From positions 114,217 to 178,216 of the forward strand of contig LT599020.1 in assembly GCA_900079685.1 (NCBI GenBank): a DNA stretch of 64,000 bases, read 5' to 3'. How positions within the stretch are numbered: position 1 is the first letter of the stretch; every line of letters begins with the position of its first letter. The translations under genes were made by a program, and so were the position numbers. This DNA comes from an uncultured delta proteobacterium (lineage in GTDB: Bacteria; Desulfobacterota; Desulfovibrionia; Desulfovibrionales; Desulfovibrionaceae). The notes under the pieces are model-generated. The model worked only from the letters and a program-made list of their open reading frames with translations, did no database searches and was not told where the DNA came from. Below, in pieces: positions 1 through 8,137 of this stretch.

Positions 1-77
1 GCTTGGGCAAGGCAGCAGTGCTTGTACTTTTTGCCGCTGCCGCAGGGGCAGGCGTCGTTGCGTCCGATCTTGGTCAT
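1..77 (-). CDS. SEC-C metal-binding motif protein (N-terminal fragment)
   Basis: The gene begins with an ATG at 77 and runs off the window edge, so only about 25 residues are visible. They contain [13 protein letters not shown], the SEC-C motif (C-x-C-x8-C-C; Cys10, 12, 21, 22) that binds zinc in the SecA C-terminus and in many small bacterial proteins. A GAGG lies a few bases upstream of the start. The motif at the very N-terminus argues against SecA, where it is C-terminal, and favours a small SEC-C protein. Its function cannot be read from this fragment. Confidence 0.75.
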   Translation of the reverse strand, partial: MTKIGRNDACPCGSGKKYKHCCLAQ

Positions 78-751
78 GGGGCCTCGGCTATGGTGGCTGG
101 TGTCTGTTCATGAACTATGACTACGCTACAGGGATGGCACACATGCGGGAGAGCGTCAATACGGACGGCGGATGGCAGGCTTCCCAATGCCGTTTTTTTG
201 TGGTATTCATGTCGGTACATACTGCATGGAGGCTTTCCGGAAGATGTCAGAAAATTTTCCGTAAAGCACGGTCAAAAGCCGCATTTTTTCCCCACACCAT
301 TCCCCACACGCAGGATCAAAGAAGGGCAAATTTCGTCAAAAATAGACAAAGTTATATTCGGGTAATTATCTGAAATTAAAGCATGGTAAAATTCAGTAAA
401 TATCTGTAAAATAAGACTTTTATCCTTAACGCGGAAACGGCAAGGAGCTCGATCGCCGGTAGGAGGGGCCGCCTCCTGCCGCTGGTTTGCCCATGTAACG
501 ATAATTCCAATTCAGCACCGCCCCTCGCGCGATAAAGCTTTTCCTTATATACACGCATAATTTTAAATGCTTATCATCACGATGTGTTAGCGCGCACCTC
601 GCAGGGATTTCGCGTTGACACTTCCCGCTGGGAATATTAGTGATTTTGCGGAAAACGGCCTCTGATATCCGCCTCGCCGGCCGCCGTATGACGCTTCCCG
701 GCCCGGCCGCCGTTTTTTCAGATTCTGTCACTTGCCTGAATGAGGATTTTC
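78..751. other. Intergenic region upstream of the TRAP transporter genes
   Basis: This stretch of about 670 bases separates two divergently oriented genes and holds no convincing coding sequence. The part from about 340 to 420 is AT-rich, unlike the surrounding DNA. A TTGACA at 615-620 is the best promoter-like box. No gene for a TRAP substrate-binding protein (DctP) is present, although one often lies beside dctQM. Confidence 0.6.
615..643 (+). promoter_or_regulatory. Possible promoter for the dctQM block
   Basis: A perfect -35 TTGACA (615-620) is followed after 17 bases by TAGTGA (638-643), a poor -10. It lies about 110 bases before dctQ. The weak -10 makes this only a candidate. Confidence 0.3.
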
Positions 752-1279
752 ATGCTGCAATCACTTAAATCAATTACCGCAACGATCAACACGGCCATCG
801 GCCTTGTGAGCGGGTTCGCCCTGTTCGTTGCGGGTATTCTCCTTTTTATCGAAGTCGTTTGCCGATACAGCGGCAATCCCACCTCCTGGATAGCCGAAAC
901 CAGCGTCTATCTTTTTGCGGGCGCCATGTTGCTGGGCGCGGCCTACACCCTGATGCGGGAACGCCACGTCCGGGTCGAGCTCTTGATCTGCCGCTTTTCA
1001 CCCAAAGTCCAGGATGTTCTGTATTGCATAACGTCCCTCGGCGGCATGGCGTTCTGTCTTCTGGTCGTGTCCCACGGCTGGGTTGACCTGCTGGATGTCA
1101 TTGAAACCGGCGAAACAACGCCGACAAGCATGCGCATCCCGCTCTGGATCACGGATGCGCCGTTGGTCATCGGGTTCGCGCTGCTGGCCGTGCAGTTTTT
1201 CCTTTTCGCCTGTGACCGGGTGGTCAGGTTGCGGCAGGGCAGTCCCCTCGAAGGTCTGAACGCCGGAGGAGGGCACTGA
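752..1279 (+). CDS. dctQ: TRAP transporter small permease subunit (DctQ family)
   Basis: This is the small membrane subunit of a tripartite ATP-independent periplasmic (TRAP) transporter, which uses an ion gradient to import organic acids. The protein of about 175 residues has four hydrophobic segments (roughly residues 12-36, 48-70, 90-110, 134-158 from the chosen start), as DctQ proteins do. The ATG at 752 is preceded by TGAGGA (741-746); an upstream in-frame ATG at 740 overlaps that ribosome site and is less likely. Its stop overlaps the start of dctM by one base, so the two are translationally coupled. The substrate is unknown; neighbouring catabolic genes suggest a carboxylate. Confidence 0.85.
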   Translation: MLQSLKSITATINTAIGLVSGFALFVAGILLFIEVVCRYSGNPTSWIAETSVYLFAGAMLLGAAYTLMRERHVRVELLICRFSPKVQDVLYCITSLGGMAFCLLVVSHGWVDLLDVIETGETTPTSMRIPLWITDAPLVIGFALLAVQFFLFACDRVVRLRQGSPLEGLNAGGGH

Positions 1280-2577
1280 TGCTCAATTTTCTCGTCACCA
1301 TCGCCGTTCTTGGCGTCGTTCTGTTGCTGGGCCTGCCTGTCGCCTTCGGGCTGGGCAGCACGTCGGTCATCCTCGCCCTGTTCCAGGAGAATATTTCCTT
1401 AAGCTTCCTCACCATCACGATACTGGAGTCCGTGAACAGCTTTACCCTTCTGGCCGTGCCGCTGTTCGTCATCATGAGCCAGATCCTCCTGGTGGGAAAG
1501 GTCGGGGACAACCTTTTTGAAACCATCAACGCCTGGGTGCGCCATCTGCCCGGCGGGCTCGCGGTGGCCACGGTTTTTTCCTGCGCTGTTTTCGCCGCCA
1601 TTACCGGGTCCGGCGCGGCGACCGCCGCCACCATCGGCATGGTGGCCTACCCGGCCATGTTTTCGCGCGGGTACGACAAAAAATTCACCTGCGGCCTTCT
1701 CGCCACCGGCGGTGTGCTCGGGATTCTGATCCCGCCGTCGATTCCCATGATTATCTACTCGTCCATCACCGACGCCTCCCTGGACAAACTGTTCATGGCC
1801 GGCGTGGTGCCCGGGATTCTTCTGACTCTGGCGCTGGCCGGGTACGCGGTTGTACGGAGCATACGGGGAGGGTATACCCCCCTGCCCAAGGCGAGTTGGG
1901 GAGAGCGGTGGCAGTTGACGCGCTACAACCTGCCCGCGCTGTTTTTGCCGGTCATCATCATCGGCGGCATTTACAGCGGGCTCTTCACCCCGACCGAAGC
2001 CGCCGCCGTGGGGCTGGTCGTCAGCCTGGTACTGACGAAATACGTTTACAAGACGCTCGCGTGGAAACACCTTCCCCAGATTTTGCTCGACGCGCTCGCC
2101 ACCACCTGCATGATTGGCATGATTATCATCGGCGCGCATCTTTTCGGCAAGGTGCTGGCGCTCATGAACGTGCCGCAGGAGCTGACGCGCATGGTGGTGC
2201 AACACGAGCTCAGCCCGCTGATGTTCATCGTCGCGGTTAACTTGCTGCTGCTCGTCCTGGGGGCGCTGCTGGAGACCATTTCCTGCATCTTGCTGACAAC
2301 GCCGCTGATTCTGCCCATCATGATCGCCATGAACATCGACCCCATCTGGTACGGGGTGGTGCTCACCGTGAACATGACCATCGCGCTGATTACCCCCCCT
2401 GTCGGGATGGACCTTTACGTCATCAAGGGCCTCAGGGACGATATCGGTTTCGACGACGTCATCAAGGGCGTGGTGCCGTTCATTATCCTCATGTTCTGCT
2501 TTCTGGCGGTCATTATCGCGGTGCCGGGCATCAGCACCTGGCTGCCCTCGCTGATGCCGACGCGCGGAGCGCTGTAA
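1279..2577 (+). CDS. dctM: TRAP transporter large permease subunit (DctM family)
   Basis: The 432-residue, highly hydrophobic protein has the length and segment pattern of DctM, the ion-coupled transport subunit of TRAP systems. Typical sequences include the GSGAATAATIG region (around residue 113) and the GILIPPSIPMIIY segment (around residue 149), both characteristic of the DctM/ion transporter fold. It starts with ATG in a TGATG overlap with dctQ, behind GGAGGAGGG. It acts with DctQ and a periplasmic DctP protein; no DctP gene is found in this window, so the binding protein must be encoded elsewhere. Confidence 0.9.
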   Translation: MLNFLVTIAVLGVVLLLGLPVAFGLGSTSVILALFQENISLSFLTITILESVNSFTLLAVPLFVIMSQILLVGKVGDNLFETINAWVRHLPGGLAVATVFSCAVFAAITGSGAATAATIGMVAYPAMFSRGYDKKFTCGLLATGGVLGILIPPSIPMIIYSSITDASLDKLFMAGVVPGILLTLALAGYAVVRSIRGGYTPLPKASWGERWQLTRYNLPALFLPVIIIGGIYSGLFTPTEAAAVGLVVSLVLTKYVYKTLAWKHLPQILLDALATTCMIGMIIIGAHLFGKVLALMNVPQELTRMVVQHELSPLMFIVAVNLLLLVLGALLETISCILLTTPLILPIMIAMNIDPIWYGVVLTVNMTIALITPPVGMDLYVIKGLRDDIGFDDVIKGVVPFIILMFCFLAVIIAVPGISTWLPSLMPTRGAL

Positions 2578-2628
2578 GAGCCCGGACGGCATGAACGGGG
2601 CATTTTCCAACCAGCAAGGAGAGACGGC

Positions 2629-3537
2629 ATGAGCACCGCACAGATTATCGACGTGACGGCCCGGGACGGGTTCCAGAACCTGAAGGACTGGATACCCACC
2701 GAGATCAAGGTGAAGGTTCTCGACCAGCTGGCCGCGGCGGGGATCAAACGGCTGGAAGCGACTTCCTTCGTCAGCCCCAAGGCCGTGCCGCAGATGGCGG
2801 ATGCCGCCGATGTCCTCAGACACATGGCGCAAGCGCACCCGGGCGTGGAAACGGACGTTCTGGCGCCCAACCTGCGCGGCGCGCAAAACGCCGTTGAAGC
2901 CGGCGCGAAACAGATCAACTACGTCATCTCCGTCAGCCGCGAACACAACATGGCCAATATCAAGCGGACGCACGAGGAATCCCTGGCGGATCTGGCGTCC
3001 ATCATTGAAGCGTTCCCGCAATTGAATATATCCGTCGCCCTGGCCACGGTGTTCGGCTGCCCCTTCGTGGGGTGCGTGCCCACGGCGGACACCCTGGCCC
3101 TTGCGGAAAAGGTGGCGGCTCTGGGGATTCGCTCGGTCATCCTCGCCGATACCATCGGCGTTGCCAACCCGCGCCAGGTGCGCGGCGTGTACCGCGATTT
3201 TCGCGCCGCGTTCCCGGATATGGCCGTCCGGCTGCACCTGCACGATACCCACGGCATGGGGCTTGCCAACATGCTCGCGGCGTTGGATGCGGGCTGCACC
3301 GTGTTCGAGACGGCCACCGGGGGCCTCGGCGGTTGCCCCTTTGCCCCGGGCGCCGCGGGCAACACCGCGACCGAGGACGCTGTCAACATGCTCCACCGCA
3401 TGGGCGTTGCCACGGGCATCAACCTTGAAAGATTGCTCGATGTTGTGAAGACCCTGCGGGAGAACGTCAAGGCCTCGCTGCCGGGGCGGTTCTCCGTTGC
3501 GCGCGGCTTCCAGGAATTCTGTTTTTACGAAAAATAA
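2629..3537 (+). CDS. HMG-CoA lyase-family enzyme
   Basis: The 302-residue protein is a TIM-barrel member of the HMGL family, whose enzymes cleave 3-hydroxy-3-methylglutaryl-CoA or related acyl-CoAs. Visible hallmarks are the N-terminal RDGFQN metal and substrate motif (residues 12-17), the HLHDTHGMGLAN metal-binding histidines (about 202-213) and the active-site cysteine loop GGLGGCPFAPGAAGN (Cys about 236), matching the HMG-CoA lyase signature. The start follows AAGGAGAGACGGC. It lies 51 bases after dctM and is probably co-transcribed, ending at a strong terminator. Citramalyl-CoA or another branched hydroxyacyl-CoA are alternative substrates; no CoA ligase or CoA-transferase is next to it. 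Confidence 0.85.
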   Translation: MSTAQIIDVTARDGFQNLKDWIPTEIKVKVLDQLAAAGIKRLEATSFVSPKAVPQMADAADVLRHMAQAHPGVETDVLAPNLRGAQNAVEAGAKQINYVISVSREHNMANIKRTHEESLADLASIIEAFPQLNISVALATVFGCPFVGCVPTADTLALAEKVAALGIRSVILADTIGVANPRQVRGVYRDFRAAFPDMAVRLHLHDTHGMGLANMLAALDAGCTVFETATGGLGGCPFAPGAAGNTATEDAVNMLHRMGVATGINLERLLDVVKTLRENVKASLPGRFSVARGFQEFCFYEK

Positions 3538-3553
3538 GCGGTTTTTTTTCAGT

Positions 3554-3598
3554 CCGGACCGGGCCGCGCCGTGCGCGCGGCCCGGTCCGGCTTTTTTA
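3554..3598 (+). terminator. Rho-independent terminator after the lyase gene
   Basis: A perfect 16-bp GC-rich stem (3554-3569 with 3575-3590) with a 5-base loop is followed by a run of six T. It closes the dctQ-dctM-lyase unit. Confidence 0.9.
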
Positions 3599-3812
3599 TC
3601 CCCATTCCCCCTTCCCGCAACGCCACATCCGGTGTGATGCTTCTTCGCGCGAGAATATGTCACGACTCGTGCCAGATGGTGTCATCAAAAACGCGGGAAC
3701 CATATTCACAGTGCCACGAGTGTGGTAGAGGCCGGTTGTGCGCGCCCTTTTTCCGGGCGCGCCGTTGCTCCGGATCGGTCTTTGCAACCATACAACGAAA
3801 GAGGGATTGGAA

Positions 3813-5135
3813 ATGGGCGCTATTGGTATCCTCGGTCTTCTGGCCGGCATTACTGTGCTGATCGTTCTCAGCTACAGGGGCGTTAACGCGTTTGTGGCGT
3901 CGCTGATCGCCACTGCCATCGTCATCGTTTGCAACTGGATGCCCTTTTGGGGAAGCTTCACCACGCACTATGCCACGGGCATGAAAAATTTCGCCGGTTC
4001 GTATTTCTTGTTGTTCGGCCTGGCCGCCGCGTATGGTGAATTTATGAACGTCAGCGGCTCCGCCGAATCGGTTGCCAATACGCTGTTCAAGTTATTCGGC
4101 AGCAAATGGGCGCCGGTGGCCTGCATCCTGGTAACCCTGCTCATGGCCATGGGCGGCATCAGCGCTTTTGTCATAGTATTCGCGGTCTACCCCGTGGCCG
4201 CTCCGCTGTTCCGCAAATCCAACATTACCAAAGAAATGATGCCCGGTATTTTTCTGTGCGCCTCGGTCACGCTCACCCTTTGTCTGCCGGGGAACCCCAC
4301 CAGCACCAACGCCCTGCTGACCATGACCAAACTCGGCACCAACGCTTACGCGGGGCCGAAGATGGGCATCGTGGCCGGATTGGTCGGGCTTCTCATCAGC
4401 GGTCTGTACGTCACCTGGGCCGCGCGGCGTGAAACCGTGAACGGCAACGGCTATGTGGTTTCCGGAAGCGATTCCGCCGAAGCGTTCGACGAGCAGGGCA
4501 AGCTGCTGCCCCCGTTCTGGAGCTCCATCCTGCCGCTGCTGGTCGTCATCGGCATGATGTTCACCCTGAAAAGCTATATGAGCGCGGTCAACTGCATTAC
4601 CACCTCGCTCCTGATCGCCATGGCCCTGGTTGTGGTCCTGAACTACAACGCGATGAAAGGCAAGGCCCTTAAGACCTTCAGCGACGGTTACTGGTCCAGC
4701 ATCGCGCCGCTGGTGTTGACGGGCGGCGTTATGGGCTTTGCCGCCGTTGTGCAGAATGCCCCGGGCTTCCAGTACTTTGTGAATTTTGCCATGGGCCTTT
4801 CCGATACTTTCAACCCCTATGTCTCCGCCGCCGTCGCGGTTAACGTCGTGGCTGGTATAACCGGCACGGCTTTGGGTGGCTTGCAGATTTTCTCCAACAC
4901 CATGCTGGACAGTTACCTCGCGCTCAACATCAACCCCGAGGCCTTCCACCGCCTGATGGTCATTGCCTGCTGCGGGCTGGATACCTTGCCTCACTGCGCG
5001 ACCTTTATTACCATGAGCGCGGTGTGCGGCGTCAGCGTCAAGGGGTCCTACAAGCACGTGTTCCCGCTGACGGTCATCATGCCCCTTTTCCTGACGGCAT
5101 TGTGCATCATCATGGCCACGGTCGGCTTCATCTAG
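3813..5135 (+). CDS. GntP/citrate-type organic acid permease
   Basis: This 440-residue protein is almost entirely hydrophobic with about 12 membrane segments. It resembles the gluconate (GntP) and related ion-transporter superfamily members that import hydroxy-acids by proton symport; a conserved-looking LCLPGNPTSTNA loop lies mid-protein. The ATG at 3813 follows AGAGGGATTGG and starts directly with a membrane segment; longer upstream readings lack a ribosome site. The gene has its own upstream region of about 210 bases after the preceding terminator. Its position between a lyase and an acyltransferase suggests uptake of a small organic acid. The substrate cannot be read from the sequence. 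Confidence 0.75.
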   Translation: MGAIGILGLLAGITVLIVLSYRGVNAFVASLIATAIVIVCNWMPFWGSFTTHYATGMKNFAGSYFLLFGLAAAYGEFMNVSGSAESVANTLFKLFGSKWAPVACILVTLLMAMGGISAFVIVFAVYPVAAPLFRKSNITKEMMPGIFLCASVTLTLCLPGNPTSTNALLTMTKLGTNAYAGPKMGIVAGLVGLLISGLYVTWAARRETVNGNGYVVSGSDSAEAFDEQGKLLPPFWSSILPLLVVIGMMFTLKSYMSAVNCITTSLLIAMALVVVLNYNAMKGKALKTFSDGYWSSIAPLVLTGGVMGFAAVVQNAPGFQYFVNFAMGLSDTFNPYVSAAVAVNVVAGITGTALGGLQIFSNTMLDSYLALNINPEAFHRLMVIACCGLDTLPHCATFITMSAVCGVSVKGSYKHVFPLTVIMPLFLTALCIIMATVGFI

Positions 5136-5147
5136 TGTGTTTCAGTG

Positions 5148-5196
5148 CGGATGCGTGTTCCGGCGGCGCGAAACGCGGCGCCGGAACACGCATCCG
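5148..5196. repeat. Intercistronic hairpin
   Basis: A perfect 17-bp inverted repeat (5148-5164 with 5180-5196) begins 12 bases after the permease stop. No T-run follows it, so it is a poor terminator and could instead stabilise mRNA 3' ends between the permease and the acyltransferase. Confidence 0.7.
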
Positions 5197-5255
5197 GCAA
5201 CCCATCACGCACAGCGGGGCGGCTGTAATGCCGCCCGGCAACGAGGGTATTCCCC

Positions 5256-6374
5256 ATGACCATGTTGACGAAAAAAGAAGTATTCACCTTTGAGGCCTTT
5301 ACGTTTGAATGCGGGCGCACCATTCCCGTCCGGATGGGCTACGAAACATTCGGTGCGCTGAACGCGGCCAAGGACAACGCCATTTTGGTGCCGCACTATT
5401 TCTCCTCCAACAGCCACTGCGCCGGCAAGTACGTGGAAAGCGACCCTGCCGCCGGGTACTGGGACGGCCTGATCGGGCCGGGGAAAGCGGTTGACACCAA
5501 CAAATACTTTGTCATCAGCACCGACAATTTGTGCAACTGCGGGGTGAAAAACCCCATGGTCCACACCTCGGGGCCCGCGTCCATCGACCCGGAAACCGGC
5601 AAACCCTACGCGCTCAGCTTTCCGGTGCCGACAATCGGCGATATCGTGGCGACCCAGAAGGCGCTGTTGGACGCCATGGGCATCACCCGCCTGCACGCCA
5701 TCATCGGCGCCTCGGCCGGCGGCATGATCGCTTATGAGTGGGCGGTGCGCCATCCGGATATGATGGATAAGGTCATTCCCGTCATCGCCAACCCGCGCCA
5801 CCCCAGCTACGGCACCATTCTGGTGCTGCATGCCGGCATACGCATCGCCATGCTGGACCCGAAGTGGAACGGCGGGAATTATTACGACCAGGAAGAGCAG
5901 CCTGTGGAAAGTCTGCGCCTGGCGGTGCAGATGATGAACGTGGCCGCGAACGGCGCCGGGGTGTATGAGCGCACCTACCGCCGCAACAGCGCGGACGTTG
6001 CCTGCTATAATGACGCGCTCGCCATGTCCAGCGTGGAAAAAAAGCTGTATGACGTGATTGCCGTCAACAGCGCCCCCATTGACTTGAACCACTGGATATA
6101 CACCTGCCGCATGGCCATCAACCACGACGTTTCCCGCCCGTACGGGGGGGATATCGACGCGGCTCTTTCCCGCATCAAGGCAAAGGTGCTGGCTATTCCC
6201 TGCAAGCATGACATTTTGCATCCCTGGGAATTCAACGCCTGGACGGTGGACCGGATTATCTGGCTGGGCGGCAGCGCGGAACTGTACCCCATTGACAGCG
6301 ACTACGGGCATATGGCCGGTATTCTGCAGCCTCATTTGTTTGACAACAAGGTCAGGGATTTTCTTTCCCGCTGA
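5256..6374 (+). CDS. Alpha/beta-hydrolase of the homoserine O-acetyltransferase (MetX) family
   Basis: The 372-residue protein has the layout of MetX-type acyltransferases: an alpha/beta-hydrolase core with nucleophile elbow GASAGG (Ser153), a late Asp (CKHD, about 319) and His (YGHMAG, about 352) completing the triad. True MetX enzymes usually carry GSMGG at the elbow, so this is a divergent member that may be a hydrolase or use another acyl acceptor. GAGGG lies before the ATG at 5256. It follows the permease by 120 bases with a hairpin between, and faces the XRE regulator gene tail to tail. The catabolic context argues against a methionine role, but this is inference. Confidence 0.7.
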   Translation: MTMLTKKEVFTFEAFTFECGRTIPVRMGYETFGALNAAKDNAILVPHYFSSNSHCAGKYVESDPAAGYWDGLIGPGKAVDTNKYFVISTDNLCNCGVKNPMVHTSGPASIDPETGKPYALSFPVPTIGDIVATQKALLDAMGITRLHAIIGASAGGMIAYEWAVRHPDMMDKVIPVIANPRHPSYGTILVLHAGIRIAMLDPKWNGGNYYDQEEQPVESLRLAVQMMNVAANGAGVYERTYRRNSADVACYNDALAMSSVEKKLYDVIAVNSAPIDLNHWIYTCRMAINHDVSRPYGGDIDAALSRIKAKVLAIPCKHDILHPWEFNAWTVDRIIWLGGSAELYPIDSDYGHMAGILQPHLFDNKVRDFLSR

Positions 6375-6423
6375 AATGCACCGGGGAAAGGACGCGGACT
6401 CCGCCCGCAACGGCATGCCGACA

Positions 6424-6457
6424 CCGCCTGGAAAATGCACGCGCATTTTTCAGGCGG
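6424..6457. terminator. Bidirectional terminator between convergent genes
   Basis: A 15-bp stem with one G:T pair (6424-6438 with 6443-6457) lies between the acyltransferase and the regulator stop. The stem arms contain A- and T-runs, so it can act in both directions. Confidence 0.6.
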
Positions 6458-6471
6458 TCATGCGTGAGCCT

Positions 6472-7986
6472 TTATTCAGGTATTTCAAATTGTTCCAGCA
6501 ATTCACGGATAGCCGTGGCGGTCTGCCGGCGGTTGGTTCGGGCCATGCTGTCGCGTTTATGCACGAGGAAGTCCCAGAAAGCCGAAGCCATGGTGCTTTC
6601 CGTGACGCGAAACAGGATGTTTGCCGGTGACTCGCGCAAGATGAAAACCTCTCCCCCCTCAAAGGCGCGCACGGTATAGCCGGCAGGCTCCTCCCTCAAG
6701 ATGCATATATGGTATTTTGCGCAATCTTCCAGCATTTGCAGCGTATTGCGTAAGTGCTCCGCATACCAGCGGGGTGTATAGGCCAACGGCGGCGTGCCCG
6801 CCGGCAGGTTCAGGCAGGAAAACAAAACCTTGCCGCCGCGTATCGACTCCGGGCTTTCCAGCCGTAAAAGATGGAACAGGTCATGCTCATTGACGTGTTG
6901 CGCGGCGCGTTGCCTGTATTCCCCGCAAAACCGGCGAAACGGTTCGCGCTCCGCCGCGGGCGTTCGTGCGTAGAGAGCCTCGAGCATGTCTTCCGGCGCT
7001 GTCACCAGCGGCAGGCAGTCTGTTTGCAGGATGCTGGAGGCGCCCCTGCCGACATAGTCCTGCAGGGCCTGCGCGTAACGGGGCGTACCTTGGGCGTGGA
7101 TATGGACCAACGGGCAGCATAAGGATAAATAACTGGTAAACTCGTTGGTGAAGGAATCCACGGCCATCCGTTCCGTGGTCAGAAAGGTCGGAACGCCCCC
7201 GCTCTGCTGGCCTATGGACGTGGAGAAGGCCGCTCCCACCCCGGCCACCACCGACAAGGTGCGCTTATAGACCCCGTCGCGCAGTTTGGGATAATAGTAG
7301 GGTTCGACGGCGCCGGAAGCGTAGAAGGGGAGCCAGAGCCGCACCACGCCCAGCATTTCGTCGAGGTCCTGGCTGATTTTATGGATGACCCGGATCCTGC
7401 CGCCGCGCAGGATGATTTGCCACAGGGCGCCCGCCCATTCGTATGAAAAAGGGGATACTTCGTGCTGCCAGTCCTTGCTTTCGTCACTATACAGCATCAG
7501 CGTGGCAGGGCCGTCCTGTTGCAGCGCCAAAGCCAGAAGCGCGGCAGCCGCCTGCCGGCGGCCTTCCTCCCCGTAAAAAACCAGCATATCGCCCTGGGCG
7601 GTCCGGGAAGGCTGTTTCGCGGGCATTTTTTTGCCGGACATGCCGGACATGTCGTTCAAAAGCAGGCCGACCGGGTCGGGGCGGTCGGGTATTTCCGCCA
7701 TGAGCCAGCGGGCCAGCTTCCGGGCCAGTTGTTCCGGCGCGTCAAACGCGGCCGGGTCATGTTCCCCGGCCATTTCAAGCAATGCTTTTTTTCTGTATTC
7801 GGTCGTGCATTGTTCCACAAAAAAAGCGGCGGCCCCTTCCAGAAAGTCCGCATGTTTCGGGATGCCGCGTTTTCCGTGGCGAAGCCTGCTGATATAGGAG
7901 GGATCCTGCTCTATAACCCTGGCGAGCAAACTGTTTGGCGTTCCGGTCAAACCCATCAGCCAATCAAATTTTTCGGAAAACGTCAT
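6472..7986 (-). CDS. XRE-like helix-turn-helix regulator with a large C-terminal domain
   Basis: The 504-residue protein starts with a helix-turn-helix resembling the Cro/C1 (XRE) type (about residues 18-45, including the recognition-helix stretch DPSYISRLRHGKR) and continues with over 400 residues that I do not recognise, likely an effector-sensing or oligomerisation part. The ATG at 7986 follows GAGGATAAGCGA; a longer reading to 8055 would run through its own promoter and is rejected. It is transcribed divergently from the ligand-binding protein gene at 8138, and their -35 boxes overlap. The context suggests control of that gene and possibly of the neighbouring permease and aldolase genes. 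Confidence 0.65.
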   Translation of the reverse strand: MTFSEKFDWLMGLTGTPNSLLARVIEQDPSYISRLRHGKRGIPKHADFLEGAAAFFVEQCTTEYRKKALLEMAGEHDPAAFDAPEQLARKLARWLMAEIPDRPDPVGLLLNDMSGMSGKKMPAKQPSRTAQGDMLVFYGEEGRRQAAAALLALALQQDGPATLMLYSDESKDWQHEVSPFSYEWAGALWQIILRGGRIRVIHKISQDLDEMLGVVRLWLPFYASGAVEPYYYPKLRDGVYKRTLSVVAGVGAAFSTSIGQQSGGVPTFLTTERMAVDSFTNEFTSYLSLCCPLVHIHAQGTPRYAQALQDYVGRGASSILQTDCLPLVTAPEDMLEALYARTPAAEREPFRRFCGEYRQRAAQHVNEHDLFHLLRLESPESIRGGKVLFSCLNLPAGTPPLAYTPRWYAEHLRNTLQMLEDCAKYHICILREEPAGYTVRAFEGGEVFILRESPANILFRVTESTMASAFWDFLVHKRDSMARTNRRQTATAIRELLEQFEIPE

Positions 7987-8019
7987 TCGCTTATCCTCTT
8001 TTTCCGCTCGCGGTATTTT

Positions 8020-8048
8020 GTTATAAAAGACAGGTTTGACTTTGACAA
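8020..8048 (-). promoter_or_regulatory. Promoter of the XRE-like regulator gene
   Basis: On the minus strand TTGTCA (8048-8043) and TATAAC (8025-8020) are separated by 17 bases, each one or two changes from consensus. The start codon lies 34 bases beyond the -10. Confidence 0.65.
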
Positions 8049-8070
8049 GAATCACCTATCCCGGCATTAA
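8042..8070 (+). promoter_or_regulatory. Promoter of the ligand-binding protein gene
   Basis: TTGACA (8042-8047) is followed after 17 bases by CATTAA (8065-8070). The -35 shares five bases with the -35 of the divergent promoter, so polymerase can occupy only one of them at a time. Confidence 0.55.
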
Positions 8071-8137
8071 GGACGCACGGTTTTTCTTCCGACGCGGGAG
8101 GGCTGTGTTTGGTAACGGGGTATCCGGAGGGAGAAGC

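Noticed and set aside
110-373. Short plus-strand frames upstream of dctQ
   Set aside because: No ribosome site, two overlapping frames of similar length and no family features.
1399-3663. Minus-strand frame of about 750 codons opposite dctM and the lyase
   Set aside because: Shadow of two real genes and of a terminator hairpin.
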